Shown here piece after piece: positions 1 through 11,533 of a stretch of DNA of 64,000 nucleotides (the stretch's first letter is position 1; each line of letters begins with the position of its first letter). The DNA lies in the NCBI GenBank assembly GCA_947044405.1, contig CAMRHE010000331.1:62001-126000 (forward strand). The letters are read 5' to 3'. Under the pieces are notes generated by a model, which worked only from the letters and a program-made list of their open reading frames with translations, searched no databases and was not told where the DNA came from. The DNA is from Leptodactylus fallax (Eukaryota; Chordata; Amphibia; Anura; Leptodactylidae). The translations under genes were made by a program, and so were the position numbers.

Positions 1-1139
1 ATGAGGGCTTATTCTTTGTGCGACAAGTTGTACTTTTAGTTGCCGCCATTTTGGGGTACATATAATGTTTTGATTAGCTTTTATTAATGTTTTTGGGGTC
101 TGCATGAACAAAAGTACAATTCTGTCTTGTTTTGGGTTTCTGTCTTAATAATGACATGACAGCTTACCGCGATACCATATTGATATTGGATTTATTATGT
201 TTTACCATTATTAGTGAATGTAACGCCATTTTGCCTGGGGCGCTGTATTTTAACATCCATAGATTTTTTTTTTCAGTTCTTCCTTGACAGTTACGTGAGA
301 TCTTCTTTTGTGCCTAAAATTGTACATTTTACTTTTTCTGTGCTACCATTTTCTGGTAAATACAACTTTTTCTTTTTCTTCACTTTTTATTGCTTACGTA
401 TTGGAGGAGGTAAAGTGACCAAAAATTTGCACATGGCAGTTTTTAATGGTTTAATACGGTTAATTCCATCCTTGCTTTCCCAATCACTGTGTGCACTGCC
501 ATGGGAGCCGCCATTATGTGGCTGCCCTCTGACCTGGTGGTCACATGACCGCTCGGGAGACAGGAACTAGAGGTCCTTGAGGACCCAGATCAGCTCTGGA
601 GTACAGCGTAGGAGGTTGTATTACTCCTGTAACTGAGGCTGTATGTATCATAAAAAAAGAACAAAAAAAAAAAAAAAAAGTTAAAATGCCCCCCAAAGGC
701 CTATTAATACCTTATAGAGTGCACAAAGTGTTAAAAAGTAATGCCCCTGTCACAGTTTCTAGCCCCACCCACAACAACAAGCAAAAATGATTGCAACACC
801 TTGGAGGAACTAAAATGGCCACAGCCACATGTAACATGAGGTAAAAGAGCAGAGGAGGATCACATGGTCTCTGTGGCCTAGGCAGGCTTCTGGCATCACC
901 TGGCAGCCTCTCAGCCAATTATGAGGGGTAAGTGAAGAGGTCACAGTAATTATGTCATATGGCATAAAGGATACCACACAGGAAGAAGAAGAAGAGCCAT
1001 TACATGACAGAACAGGCTAGAGGAAAGAAGTCTCAGTGCAGCGGCTTGAGACTCCGCACCGGTTAGACTCATTCATTTGGGCCTAATCAGCAGTGGAAAA
1101 CCACAAGGGCATGCTGATGTTCTGCACTGTGAGCAGAAG
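1..1139. other. No gene recognised
   Basis: I see no gene here. The stretch is AT-rich with a poly(A) run near 661-679. Its only sizeable open frame, 214-570 on the plus strand, is low-complexity (rich in F) and has no recognisable motif. Confidence 0.4.
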
Positions 1140-1366
1140 ATAAAGAGGAATCCGGGGCAGATGTCCGCCTCAAATTCCTCTTTACTTTCCAATGTCTGAA
1201 CGGGTTGTATCTACTTGTAGGGAATGGACTGTATTACACTCCAGTAGGTCTACCTCAGCAAAAACCACACTATTTTTTGCTATATTGTGCATGAGTTACT
1301 CCAAAAGGGGCACACAGGGCTCTGTCGCCCAAGGGCCCACACAATCCTGGAGCCAGCCCTGATTGT
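1140..1366 (+). repeat. hAT-like dispersed repeat fragment
   Basis: This block reappears inverted at about 61975-62345. Both contain a segment on TAATACAGTCCATTC or its complement and one on GTAACTCATGCAC or its complement. The right edge at 1366 reads GGAGCCAGCCCTG, the complement of a CAGGGCTGGCTCC end of the kind seen in hAT elements. No coding capacity is visible. Confidence 0.45.
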
Positions 1367-2904
1367 AATAATACTACAGAATTATTGGAGGACCCTGGAG
1401 AATAGTTTAGTTGAGATTTAATAAACTATGGACAGAAAAATTATAGGAGTGGGGGGGGGGGAGGATAGCTCTGCACTATGTATACAGTGTCCACTATGTT
1501 CACAAACACACAGTAAAATGGCTGGGAAAAAGGGCAGGAGGAGGAGGAAACACTTGTCACACCATCCATGGTTGGATGCACTAACCATGAGGATGTGACC
1601 TTCAATTCCAACTACCTAAAATTGCCTAATGAAAGAGGCTTTCCTCCTCATGTTGTTGTGGATAAAATGTCTATTTTTGATATCAACAGGTCTATTTCGT
1701 ATTACTATTAACCAAATCTATACTTTCCTTCCCAAGTGTTTATTACTACAATCTTTTTGTGAAGTTTGCTGTGTGTAACTACATATCAGCTATGCAAGAT
1801 GGCGCTTACCTCCTGACCAACATCCAAGGCAAGTGCAAAAACAGGATGTAAGAAGAGGAGATTGCAAGATGCTTCAGCCAACAGCAAACAGACACACAGA
1901 TATATGTTAACTCCCATATGTAGTACTATATAAATGAACAGTGGAAGTAATGTACATTCTCTGTGGAGAGTAGAAGTCATTTCTTTGTGCGCACAGAAAC
2001 AAGATTTGGATACCAAATAACCAACTCAGGATACAGATTTAGTATCTATCCAATTCAATGTCACGTCTCCAACATCTAAAAGACAAGTTCTATTTCCTTT
2101 TCAGACAAGACAAGATCTAACACGGTAGCTTCAGGACAACATTTTGTCCCAAGACAAGTCCTAGTCTCTCCACAGTCAGCTAATTTTGATCACATACACC
2201 TCAGGCTTAGGCCCCTTGTGTGCCATCAGTGTATTTCACGGATAGCACACGACCCATTCTTTTCTATGGGACTGTACACACAACCGTGAATTTCATGGTC
2301 CCATGTGCGGGCCAGCAGTCCGGGCCGCAAAATATAGAACAGGTCCTATTCCTGTCCTATTTTGCAACCCTTGCTTCCATGGCTCCTATTCAATTAATGA
2401 AATGGGCCGCGGAAACACAGCCCATGCACAGGCGGCACACGTGGGACATCCCCGTGTGCCGCCCGTGCTTTTAATTCACGGCCGGCCGGTTGCAGCACGG
2501 TCATCTGCAAATGGCCTTAGGCCGGGGAGCTCTTCTTCAAGACCTTTGGGCCCATGGAAGTCTGAAGTACAGAAAAAAAAAGCTCCTATTTTCCAATGCC
2601 AGAGAACGGAGGGTGATCAGGCCGAGTCATCTTGACTTTCAGAAGCCTCTCTGAATCTTTTTCCGGCTTCCCAGTACATTGTACAGAATAATAAATGGTA
2701 CCATCATGAAGAACAATTTGTCCCGCAAACATTAGGCCTTTATATGGCTCTGAACGGAAAAATAAAAAAAGTTATGGGGTTTGGAAGGAGGGGAGAGTCA
2801 AATTGAAAAATTCCTCTGGCGAGAAGGGGTTATGGAAGTGATTGTAGCATAAAGAAATTAATTTCAGCACGTCTGTTAAAAAAAAAAATAATCTTGGAAA
2901 GCCC
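1367..2904. other. Unassigned repeat-like sequence
   Basis: No gene is seen. It includes a G run near 1451-1460. A GC-richer block at about 2210-2510 resembles high-copy amphibian MITE sequence, but I could not define its ends. Confidence 0.35.
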
Positions 2905-3160
2905 CTTTAAATAGGGCAGTGCCAGGAGCGTCACTTCATTCAACAAGAAGACGCCAAGATCATGTATTGGGGAGAGTGGAATCTGTCAGGTCTCTCAGCC
3001 GATCACTTAAGGGAAGCAAACTTCATCTTAATGACCCTTTTTCCCGGGGAATGGCACAGCAGAGCGTCATGTGATTGTCAAGAAGTGGAGAACACAAATT
3101 CTGGGCCTTATTGTGACTAGGGCCAAAAACTTCCCAAATTTTGCCCCTATTTAACCTCTT
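2905..3160 (+). repeat. Zinc-finger-locus intronic block, copy 1
   Basis: This roughly 250-bp block starts near CAGTGCCAGGAGCGTCACTT and is shared with 11834-12080 and 53894-54103. At the third site it lies in the last intron of zinc-finger gene B, so this copy marks an eroded paralogue of that locus. No exon is recognisable beside it. Confidence 0.6.
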
Positions 3161-4120
3161 CCGTACTGCCCATAGACTATATATGTCCAACGGGTGGTTG
3201 TCTATTTCACTGTATACAGAGCTATGGCACCACCAACTTGCGGCCACCCTTTGACTCGGCAGTCATTTGATCTACCATGTGCAGCATCTGCAAGAGCTGC
3301 TGAGTCCTACAGGATCCAGATCAGCTCTATAGTATTGTGTAAGTAACATGCAGGAGGCTGTATTCCTCCTGTAACTGGGGATAAATGTACCAGCCCCAGT
3401 TACAGGGGAAATCAGCCTCCCGAAAAAAAAACAAGTCATCAGATGTCCCCAAAGGTCTATTATGACCTTATGGGGACACAATGTGTAAAAAAAAAACCCA
3501 AAAAAACCAAATATATAATACGTCAATAAAATGCCCTTATTACAAGTTATAACCCCATCCCCGACGACACCATAAAAAATAAAAACTACCGTACGGAGAG
3601 GAAAAACTTTTATAAAGTTTATTAGTAGCACTTTGTGTTATTAAATAAAAAAAACAATGAAAAGTGAAAAAAGAGACACGTTTTCTCTCCTAATAAATTT
3701 ATGATAAAATTTCCAGCACTCAATCTTCTTTTGGATAAAAATTAACTTTTAATAATCCATTAAAACATGGGGGGGATATAGTGTACCCCATAAAATAGAT
3801 ACTTTTGTTTTTTCTGTTTCGTGTTCTCTCCTCCTTTGTTTATATTTTCCCAGATATATAAAAAAAAAAAGTTAAAAACAAATGCAAAAAAAAAAAAAAA
3901 AAGGTCTGTTAGTGCTATTAATGGGTTAATAAATGCACCCATATACCTTTAGCCATGTTTTGAGTGATTTCTGGGCGCTCCTGGCATCTTCTGCATTTGT
4001 TTACATGGTTCAGCTTCCTGCTATGTAACTTCCACACTAACCCCTCCTACTTTACTCCCCCCTCCCTCCTCTCTCAAAAAAAATAAGACAGGTGGAAGCT
4101 TTAAGGGTTAAAACTTAAAT
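3161..4120. other. No gene recognised
   Basis: AT-rich with several A or T homopolymers, for example near 3885-3902. Nothing codes convincingly. The minus-strand frame at 3272-3631 is hydrophobic low-complexity and is not supported. Confidence 0.35.
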
Positions 4121-4559
4121 TGTACTATATTCTATAACGCAGTATACAGAAGACACAGGGTGAAATGTTCTGTAGACAGACTGCATAGTTTACAGATAGA
4201 ATACAGACTCAGAGTCTGGGAGGAATATCAACAGTTTTGCTGTTCTCAGCGATCTACCATTCTCAGGAAAGATAAGGGGAACATTTAGATAAGGTAAAAA
4301 GGAAACATCTGAGGTGATGGGAAACTGAACAAATTTGTCTGGTAACGGAACCGGAAAAACATATATGTATAGTGATCACATGACTGTTATGTAACTGAGC
4401 TTGCTTTTAAAACTGTATTGAACTACGCAATAATATAAGAATAAGAAACTGTTCATACACGATACCTGTGTACGGCTTGTTTCCGGAGCGCTTGAAACTG
4501 GTTATTTATTTAATTAGGCTTACAGTGACATCCATCCCGGGGGAACTTAACCCCCGACA
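4121..4559 (+). mobile_element. Candidate endogenous retrovirus 5' LTR
   Basis: Proposed LTR running from TGTACTATAT to CCCCCGACA. It is followed within a few bases by a sequence resembling a tRNA-Lys1,2 primer-binding site, then a leader of about 690 bp and a short gag-like frame. An AT-rich possible promoter and AATAAG-type sequence lie near 4405-4440. The left border is uncertain and no 3' LTR or target duplication is visible, so this is a truncated 5' end. Confidence 0.4.
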
Positions 4560-4564
4560 GAAAT

Positions 4565-4587
4565 TGGCGAACCATTGTGGGGCTCGA
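4565..4587 (+). promoter_or_regulatory. Primer-binding-site-like sequence (tRNA-Lys1,2 type, diverged)
   Basis: TGGCG followed seven bases later by GTGGGGCTCGA. The known site complementary to tRNA-Lys1,2, used by foamy viruses and betaretroviruses among others, also has TGGCG and GTGGGGCTCGA, six bases apart. Both halves match while the middle differs by substitutions and one extra base. The match supports a retroviral leader but is not exact. Confidence 0.4.
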
Positions 4588-5252
4588 GATCGTCTGATGT
4601 GCAGCCAATAGAGTGCCGACCCACTCACCGATCGACTTGAGAATGGGACCAGAGGACCTCAGATAGATAAAAACAGTACTGTGAGGTACTAAATAGTTAT
4701 TATTAAATAGTACGGAAGAACCTAAAAGGGACATGTCACCTGTAAATGATGTAGAAATTGCTTTCTTTGCTGTCTGTCTTCCTATTGATGTTTGTATCTT
4801 ACCTATGTTATAAGATATATAGGGCTGCAACGAATGGGGAAAAGTTCTCTATTCTTAACCCCTAGAGTTTAGAGTTGCGGACAAGGTTCGAAACTGAGAA
4901 GCACTGAGTGATTGTACAGTCCTTGTTTAGGAACACTAGCCTCCAGCCGTGTCTGGACGGTCAAGGTCGAATGGGACCTGAGTAGTAGCACGAAGGACTT
5001 AGTAGAATCCGCGCGAAGTGCGTGCAGTGATTTAGGAGTGTTTTGGTAAGGGGACACGGACAGAAAGTTGAGCCTGTGGAAGCCATTAGGCATTGCCCTG
5101 AGCACTACTCCTGAACTTGCACAAGTAGTTCATAGAAGACAGAAGAGTCTGTCTGGGAGTTCTCACTGAAGTAGTCATAAGTGACCCTCTATTGTCTCAA
5201 AGGTTGTCCTAGAGGAGTGAGAAGCTCACTGGCTGATTAGCTACCAGCCAAG

Positions 5253-5624
5253 ATGGGGATGGGACCCTCTAAGATATGGTACACCCCATGTGAACTAATA
5301 GAGATAGGGGAAGGGAAAGAAGTAGCCACACAGGTAAAAACAATCCTAAAAAGAGCAGGAATACACAAAACTGGGTTGGTAGACAGTAAGTTTTGGAATC
5401 AGTGGAGATTAGATCATGCGGGATTGATTCAAGATAATAAATTGCAAAGAGGCATATATGCCCTGATAGAAGGAAGCAATAGAATAGAAAAAGGCAGTGC
5501 AGAGCTCCAAGAAGGAAGGTCAAAGGGGATGATAATTCAGGAAATAATGAATCACCCCCACCTCACTCCGAGAATCAGGCTTGAAGGGAGACATCACCCT
5601 TCTCAGTATTATTGTTTAATATAA
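5253..5624 (+). pseudogene. Truncated retroviral gag (matrix-like) N-terminus
   Basis: An open frame of 123 codons starts at MGMGPS, which fits the Gly2/Ser6 N-myristoylation pattern common in retroviral matrix proteins. A basic helical stretch follows. It sits where gag should be, after an LTR-like end, a Lys-type primer site and a long leader. No capsid major homology region, zinc knuckle or pol follows; sequence similarity is lost after about 5640, so the element is truncated. The family cannot be named from the sequence. It could also be a chance frame, though its position and start motif argue against that. Confidence 0.4.
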
Positions 5625-5756
5625 CCCATCTTATCTCCCAGTTCTGTGTGAAATATTATTTGCCTTAACAAAATACTCAGAGAATCTGATATAGTGCAAA
5701 GAGAAAACTATACACCATCGGTATGACGTTTATTGGATTATGTATTATATAATCCA

Positions 5757-5905
5757 TGAGAGGCAACACAGGCGGCCACAGGATGTCCTGTACATATCGC
5801 TGAGCCAGGGCTGGGAAAGGAATTGAAAAATAACCGAAAGTCAGTTCAATTAATCATCAGGACTGAAGCGCTCACCACAAGGCCTCCATACTCCAACCCA
5901 ACCGG
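5757..5905 (-). pseudogene. Tc1/mariner-type transposase fragment
   Basis: On the minus strand this block carries the residues AQRYVQDILWPPVLPLM. It is about 90% identical by eye to 24153-24297, where the same frame runs on into a QQDNARPHTV catalytic motif. Only the segment before the second catalytic Asp remains here. Confidence 0.55.
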
Positions 5906-5935
5906 TGTCAGATCCCAAAGAACGAGCGTATTATT

Positions 5936-6120
5936 TATTCCACCATAATTTGCAAATAAATTATTTAAAAATCAGACAATGTGATTTTCTGGATTTGTTT
6001 TTTCATTTTGTCTCTCATAGTTGAGGTCTACCTATGATGACAATTACAGGCCGGCCTCATCTTTTTAAGTGGGAGAACTTGCACAATTGGTGGCTGACTA
6101 AATACTTTTTTTCCCCACTG
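5936..6120. mobile_element. Isolated terminal inverted repeat of Tc1 family 3
   Basis: This is the reverse complement of the terminal repeat at 63152-63345, ending CCCCACTG just before a TA dinucleotide at 6121-6122. No transposase is present, so it is either a deletion remnant or one arm of a MITE. It abuts the zinc-finger upstream block exactly at the TA. Confidence 0.7.
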
Positions 6121-6880
6121 TATTTCTCTTTGTGCCCTCACACAGTCTAATGCTCCTACAGTCACCCTAATATTATATGACCCCACATTATAATGTCCCT
6201 CTTCATCTGCCCACAAAGTTTAACATTAAAAAAACAGAACACTGCTCCTCCCCTCTCCTCGCCTCCTCGCCGCTGTGTAGAAGTCTCTGCTCTTGGAGTG
6301 TTCAGGGAGCTGCAGGCGCGATGTGAGTTGTACAGTGCTGCAGAATATGTAGGCGCTATATAAATAAAATATTATTATTATGTGTGAGTGACGTCATCAC
6401 ATCATATCTACAGCTCTCAGGGCCGGAGCACACAGGGGCACAATTGTGAACCAGAGACCAGGACGGCTCCTGCTTCACCGCTGTATTCAACTCACCTGTG
6501 TTCTCTGGGCGCACATACGGACATACCTCCTGCCGACCGGGACATCAGGACAGAACCCGTATATGGGGCGGATGGGAGGTCTGTTGTAATATTAGACTGT
6601 TTAGTGTAACTTTACAGCCCTATTTGTTGCCTTTGTGTCCACATTTTGGCGCACGGTGTCGCAGTTTCGCTCATGTCCAGTTTCTGGCAGACAACGCCTT
6701 TCCCCTGAAGCCACAAACCTCTTTTTGTACAAGCTGTAAAACACTCGATAAATGCGGCACGAGGCATCTTAGACATTATATGGTGGAAATGATGGCAGAA
6801 TTGTGGTGTATTTTGCTTAGTAAATCTGCGCGGTACCTATCCTGGGCTGGCTTATTAGGAGACCCCCCGCATCTCGGCAC
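6121..6880. repeat. Zinc-finger locus upstream region, paralogous copy 1
   Basis: Matches 26340-26430 with 27200-28310 and also 56838-56920 with 59760-60905. Shared landmarks are TTCTCTTTGTGCCCTCACAC, CTGTGTAGAAGTCTCTGCTC, CACATTTTGGCGCACGGTGT and CCACAAACCTCTTTTTGTAC. In the other copies this block lies upstream of minus-strand zinc-finger exons. None of those exons is found beside this copy. Confidence 0.65.
6321..6382 (-). repeat. LINE-type 3' tail (GCGCTATATAAAT family)
   Basis: GGCGCTATATAAATAAAAT followed by ATT repeats is the complement of the TTTATTTATATAGCGCCAAC tail with AAT repeats seen at 59221. Such tails are typical of L2/CR1-type LINE ends in fish and amphibians. Only the extreme end is present. 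Confidence 0.45.
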
Positions 6881-7899
6881 AGGCGGTGGTGCTATGACGT
6901 CATCGCACCTCCTGTGCTGAGACGCAGACGTCCTGTGCCCAGGTGGAGAAGAAGAGGCGGCAGCTCCATCAAGTGATAGCAGGTAGGGGAGGATAACTGT
7001 TTTTTTTTTTTTTTTTTTTAAATAGGCCGTTACCTGCTGGAGTAATCCCAGCAGGTAACGGGCCCTATTTACTTACCTATCCCCGCTCCTGATCACAGCC
7101 ATCTTCGCTTCCCTTTCTGCTATAGGACGCAGAAGAGGAAGCAGATGCGGCTGTGAACAGGAATCGGTAAGCGAAGCCATGGACCCGCGAACCTCAACAA
7201 ATACTACTATTATACTCCAGGGTCTTTTCAGACCCCAAAGCATAATCATCGGAGACCCAGGGGAGGTGATAAACATAAAAACCAATGTTACTCACCTCTC
7301 CTGCAATCCGGTGTTACTCCCAGGAGGCTTCCGGTTTCTTTAGTGATGTCCCAGACGTCACGTGGGGCAGGTCGATGTGATTATGCGTCGCGACACCGAC
7401 CTGGCCCAAGTGACGTCTGTACCGACATTGAAGATATCCGGAAGCTGCGGGGAGTGCGCCGGAGCCCATAATAGGTAAATAGCAGTGTTTTTTTTATGTT
7501 TGATCACATTCCCGGATCTCCAATCATTTTACTTTGTCGTCTGATAAGACCCCAGAGTATAATAATAGTTCATGGGTGGGCCACTATGGGCCATAATACC
7601 GTGTGCAGGGACCACTATGGGCCATAATACCGTGTGCAGGGGCCGCTGTGGGACAGTATAGTGTGTGTAAATGGGGTGTTATACAGTGTGGGGGCCAGGA
7701 AAAGAGGTGCTATGCTGTGGCCCCCTCCCGCCCAAGTAAAAAGTTTGCTGGGGGCCCAGTCTTTGCTAGTAAAAACCCTGATAAGGGGTTGTTAGGAAGG
7801 GGCATACAAGGGGGCTTTATGAACTTAAGAGGTGTTATTTATATAAGGGCATTATTAATACAAGGGGGGTTATTTATATAAGGGGTCATTAGGGAGCAT

Positions 7900-7944
<45 letters not shown>

Positions 7945-8126
7945 TCATTTATATAAGCGTTCTCTAGGGGACATCAATTATATAAAAGAGGGCATTAGGG
8001 GACATTATAAATAGAAGGGGGCATCATTTATATAAAGGGTCATTAGGGGAGCAGTATTTATGTCAGGGGGAATCAGAAGCATAATACAAAAACCACCCTA
8101 CTCACATGTCCCTTGTGCTCCAACGT
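6881..8126. repeat. Composite of hAT-like non-autonomous element fragments
   Basis: Segments here recur at 27300-27350, 44900-45420, 57600-57960 and 62395-62720. The landmarks are GACCCCAGAGTATAAT, short tandem units around GGGCCACTATGGGCCATAAT at 7585-7650, and TTATTTATATAAGGGGTCAT units at 7835-8050. Better preserved relatives elsewhere in the window end in CAGTGGCGTAAC and have 8-bp duplications, which points to hAT. No transposase is seen. Confidence 0.5.
7903..7942. repeat. (AT)n microsatellite
   Basis: Pure alternating AT of about 40 bases inside the composite repeat region. Confidence 0.9.
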
Positions 8127-9696
8127 CTATAAAAATTGTAGATTCACACTGAAGGCATCAAAACTATGAATCAACACATGTGGAATTATATACTTAACAA
8201 AAAAGTGTGAAACAACTGAAAATATGTCTTATATTCTAGGTTCTTCAAAGTAGCCACCTTTTGCTTTGATTACTGATTTGCACACGCTTGGCATTCTCTT
8301 GATGAGCTTCTAGAGGTAGTCACCTGAAATGGTTTTCACTTCACAGGTGTGCCCTGTCAGGTTTAATAAGTGGGATTTCTTGCCTTATAAATGGGGTTGG
8401 GACCATCAGTTGTGTATTTCAGAAGTCAGGTGGATACACAGCTGATAGTCCTACTGAATGGAGTGTTAGAATTTGTATTATGACGAGAAAAAAGCAGCTA
8501 AGTTAAGAAAAAAAAACGAGTGGCCATCATTACTTTAAGAAATGAAGGTCAGTCACTCCGAAAAATTGGGAAAACTTTGAAAGTGTCCCCAAGTGCAGTG
8601 GCCAAAACCATCAAGCGCTACAAAGAAATTGGCTCACATGAGGACCGCCCCAGGAGAGGAAGACCAAGAGTCACCTCTGCTGCAGAGGATAAGTTCATCT
8701 GAGTCACCAGCCTCAGAAATCGCAGGTTAACAGCAGCTCAGATTAGAGACCAGGTCAATGCCACACAGAGTTCTAGCAGCAGACACATCTCTACAACAAC
8801 TGTTAAGAGGAGACTGTGTGCAGCAGGCCTTCATGGTAAAATAGCTGCTAGGAAACCACTGCTAAGGACAGGCAACAAGCAGAAGAGACTTGTTTGGGCT
8901 AAAGAACACAAGGAATGGACATTAGACCTGTGGAAATCTGTGCTTTGGTCTGATGAGTCCAAATTTGAGATCTTTGGTTCCAACCACCGTGTCTTTGTGC
9001 GACGCAGAAAAGGTGAACGAATGGACTCTACATGCCTGGTTCCCACCGTGAAGCATGGAGGAGGAGGTGTGATGGTGGGGGGGGTGCTTTGCTGGTGACA
9101 CTGTTGAGGATTTATTCAAAATTGAAGGAATACTGAAGCAGCATGGTTACCACAGCATCTTGCAGCGGCCTGCTATTCCATCCAGTTTGCGTTTATTTGG
9201 ACCATCATTTATTTTTCAACAGGACAATGACCCCAAACACACCTCCAGACTGTGTAAGGGCTATTTAAGGAGGAGAGTGATGGGGTGCTACGCCAGATGA
9301 CCTGGCCTCCACAGTCACCAGAACTGAACCCAATCGAGATGGTTTGGGGTGAGCTGGACCGCAGAGTGAAGGCAAAAGGGCCAACAAGTGCTAAGCATCT
9401 CTAGGAACTCCTTCAAGACTGTTGGAAGACCATTTCAGGTGACTACCTCTTGAAGCTCATCAAGAGAATGCCAAGAGTGTGCAAGGCAGTAATCAAAGCA
9501 AAAAGGTGGCTACTTTGAAGAACCTAGAATATAAGACATATTTTCAGTTGTTTCACACTTTTTTGTTAAGTATATAATTCCACATGTGTTAATTCATAGT
9601 TTTGATGCTTCAGTGTGAATCTACAATTTTTATAGTCATGAAAATACAGAAAACTCTTGGAATGAGAAGGTGTGTCCAAACTTTTGGTCTGTACTG
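8127..9696 (+). mobile_element. Intruder-like (DD38E) Tc1 transposon, 5'-truncated copy
   Basis: The right terminal repeat is complete to CTGTACTG at 9696. The left one starts internally at CTATAAAAATTG, so roughly the outer 55 bases are gone. The repeats are long, about 200-270 bp, and include the end of the transposase reading frame in inverted form. A near-complete relative lies at 51724-53344 in the opposite coding orientation. Confidence 0.85.
8480..9534 (+). pseudogene. Tc1-like (DD38E) transposase, decayed
   Basis: Cut-and-paste DDE transposase, nuclear. Seen in order: an N-terminal helix-turn-helix ([20 protein letters not shown]), a GRPR linker, catalytic [18 protein letters not shown] and [11 protein letters not shown]. 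Breaks: an early stop or frameshift within the first 15 codons, TGA at 8700-8702, and further frame shifts from about 9070 and after 9260. The third catalytic residue survives in LNPIEMVW. The copy at 51880-52932 gives 38 residues between the second Asp and this position, the spacing reported for the Intruder family. Inactive. Confidence 0.85.
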
Positions 9697-9769
9697 TGTA
9701 TATATATATTATATATACACACACACACGCACACACACACATATATATACACACACACACAAAAAAGAT
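9697..9769. repeat. TA/CA microsatellite
   Basis: Runs of TATATA and ACACAC lie between the two Tc1 elements, starting where the first element's TA target would be. Confidence 0.8.
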
Positions 9770-11379
9770 TGTGCCTAGCGAAAGTATTCGGCCCCCTTGA
9801 ACTTTTCAACCTTTTGCCACATTTCAGGCTTCAAAAATAAGGATATAAAATTTTAATTTTTTGGTGAAGAAACAACAACAAGTGGGACACAATTGTGAAG
9901 TGGAACGAAATTTATTGGTTATTTTAAACTTTTCTAAAAAATAAAAAACTGAAAAGTGGGGCGTGCAATATTATTCGGCCCCTTTACTTTCAGTGCAGCA
10001 AACTCACTCCAGAAGTTCATTGAGGATCTCTGAATGATCCAATGTTATCCTAAATGACTGATGATAATAAATATAATCCACCTGTGTAATCAAGTCTCCG
10101 TATAAATGCACCTGCTCTGTGATAGTCTCAGGGTTCTGTTTAAAGCGCAGAGAGCATCATGAAGACCAAGGAACACACCAGGCAGGTCCGTGATACTGAT
10201 GTGGAGAAGTTTAAAGCCGGATTTGGATACAAAAAGATTTCCCAAACTTTAAACATCCCAAGGAGCACTGTGCAAGCGATCATATTGAAATGGAAGGAGT
10301 ATCAGACCACTGCAAATCTATCAAGACCCGCCCGTCCCTCTAAACTTTCATCTCAAACAAGGAGAAGCGTGATCAGAGATGCAGCCAAGAGGCCCATGAG
10401 CACTCTGGATGAACTGCAGAGATCTACAGCTGAGGTGGGAGAGTCTGTCCATAGGACAACAATCAGTCGTACACTGCACAAATTTGGCCTTTATGGAAGA
10501 GTGGCAAGAAGAAAGCCATTTCTCAAAGATATCCATAAAAAGTCTCATTTAAAGTTTGCCACAAGCCACCTGGGAGACACCAAACATGTGGAAGAAGGTG
10601 CTCTGGTCAGATGAAACCAAAATCCAACTTTTTGGCCACAATGCAAAACTATATGTTTGGCGTAAAAGCAACACAGCTCATCACCCTGAACACACCATCC
10701 CCACTGTCACACATGGTGGTGGCAGCATCATGGTTTGGACCTTCTTTTCTTCAGAAGGGACAGGGAAGATGGTTAAAATTGATGGGAAGATGGATGGAGC
10801 CAAATACAGGACCATTCTGGAAGAAAACCTGTTGGAGTCTGCAAAAGACCTGAGACTGGGACGGAGATTTATCTTCCAACAAGACAATGATCCCAAACAT
10901 AAAGCAAAATCTACAATGTAATGGTTCACAAATAAACGTATCCAGGTGTTAGAATGGCCAAGTCAAAGTCCAGACCTGAATCCAATCGAGAATCTGTGGA
11001 AAGAGCTGAAAACTGCTGTTCACAAACGCTCTCCATCCAACCTCACTGAGCTCCAGCTGTTTTCCAAGGAAGAATGGGCAAGAATTTCAGTCTCTCGATG
11101 TGCAAAACTGATAGAGACATACCCCAAGCGACTTGCAGCTGTAATCGCAGCAAAAGGTGGCGCTACAAAGTATTAACTTAAGGGGGGCCGAATAATATGG
11201 CACGCCCCACTTTTCAGTTTTTTATTTTTTACAAAAGTTTAAAATATCCAATAAATTTTGTTCCACTTGTTGTTGATTCTTCACCCAAAAATTAAAATTT
11301 TATATCCTTATGTTTGAAGCCTGAAATGTGGCAAAAGGTTGAAAAGTTCAAGGGGGCTGAATACTTTCGCAAGGCACTG
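9770..11379 (+). mobile_element. Tc1-like (DD34E) transposon with long inverted repeats
   Basis: Terminal repeats of about 210 bp run inward from GCGAAAGTATTCGGCCCCCT on the left and from the complementary CCCCTTGAACTTTTCAACC type on the right, with the right end at CACTG followed by TA. A second inverted motif (GGGGCGTGC...ATTATTCGGCC) lies about 190-200 bp in from each end, giving an IR/DR arrangement. The left edge is slightly degraded. Confidence 0.85.
10159..11176 (+). pseudogene. Tc1-like (DD34E) transposase, frameshifted
   Basis: DDE transposase. Seen: start MKTKEHTRQ, helix-turn-helix around FGYKKISQTLNIPRSTVQ, a second DNA-binding helix set, then WSDETKIQLF (first Asp), [19 protein letters not shown] (second Asp) and SPDLNPIENLW (Glu, 34 residues later). 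The first 130 codons are in one frame and the catalytic part from about 10560 in another, so one frameshift lies near 10560-10610. An in-frame TAA stands at 10919-10921. The C-terminus at 11176 enters the right inverted repeat. Otherwise well preserved, so the copy is not old. Confidence 0.88.
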
Positions 11380-11533
11380 TATATCTAATATATATAGTTT
11401 ATATATAGACTGAGCATGTGTGACTGTGCTTTATATACAATCTGGTCCCATGATACAACACTTCCCAGAAAGGCGGTGTTCACATGGTGCTGTTTTGCTT
11501 AAAAAAAAAAAAAAAAAAAAAAATGTTTTTTAA
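11380..11533. other. Short spacer
   Basis: AT-rich spacer with an A run near 11501-11523. No feature is recognised. Confidence 0.4.

Noticed and set aside
214..570. 118-codon open frame as a gene
   Set aside because: Low-complexity, no homology-like motif, no splice context.
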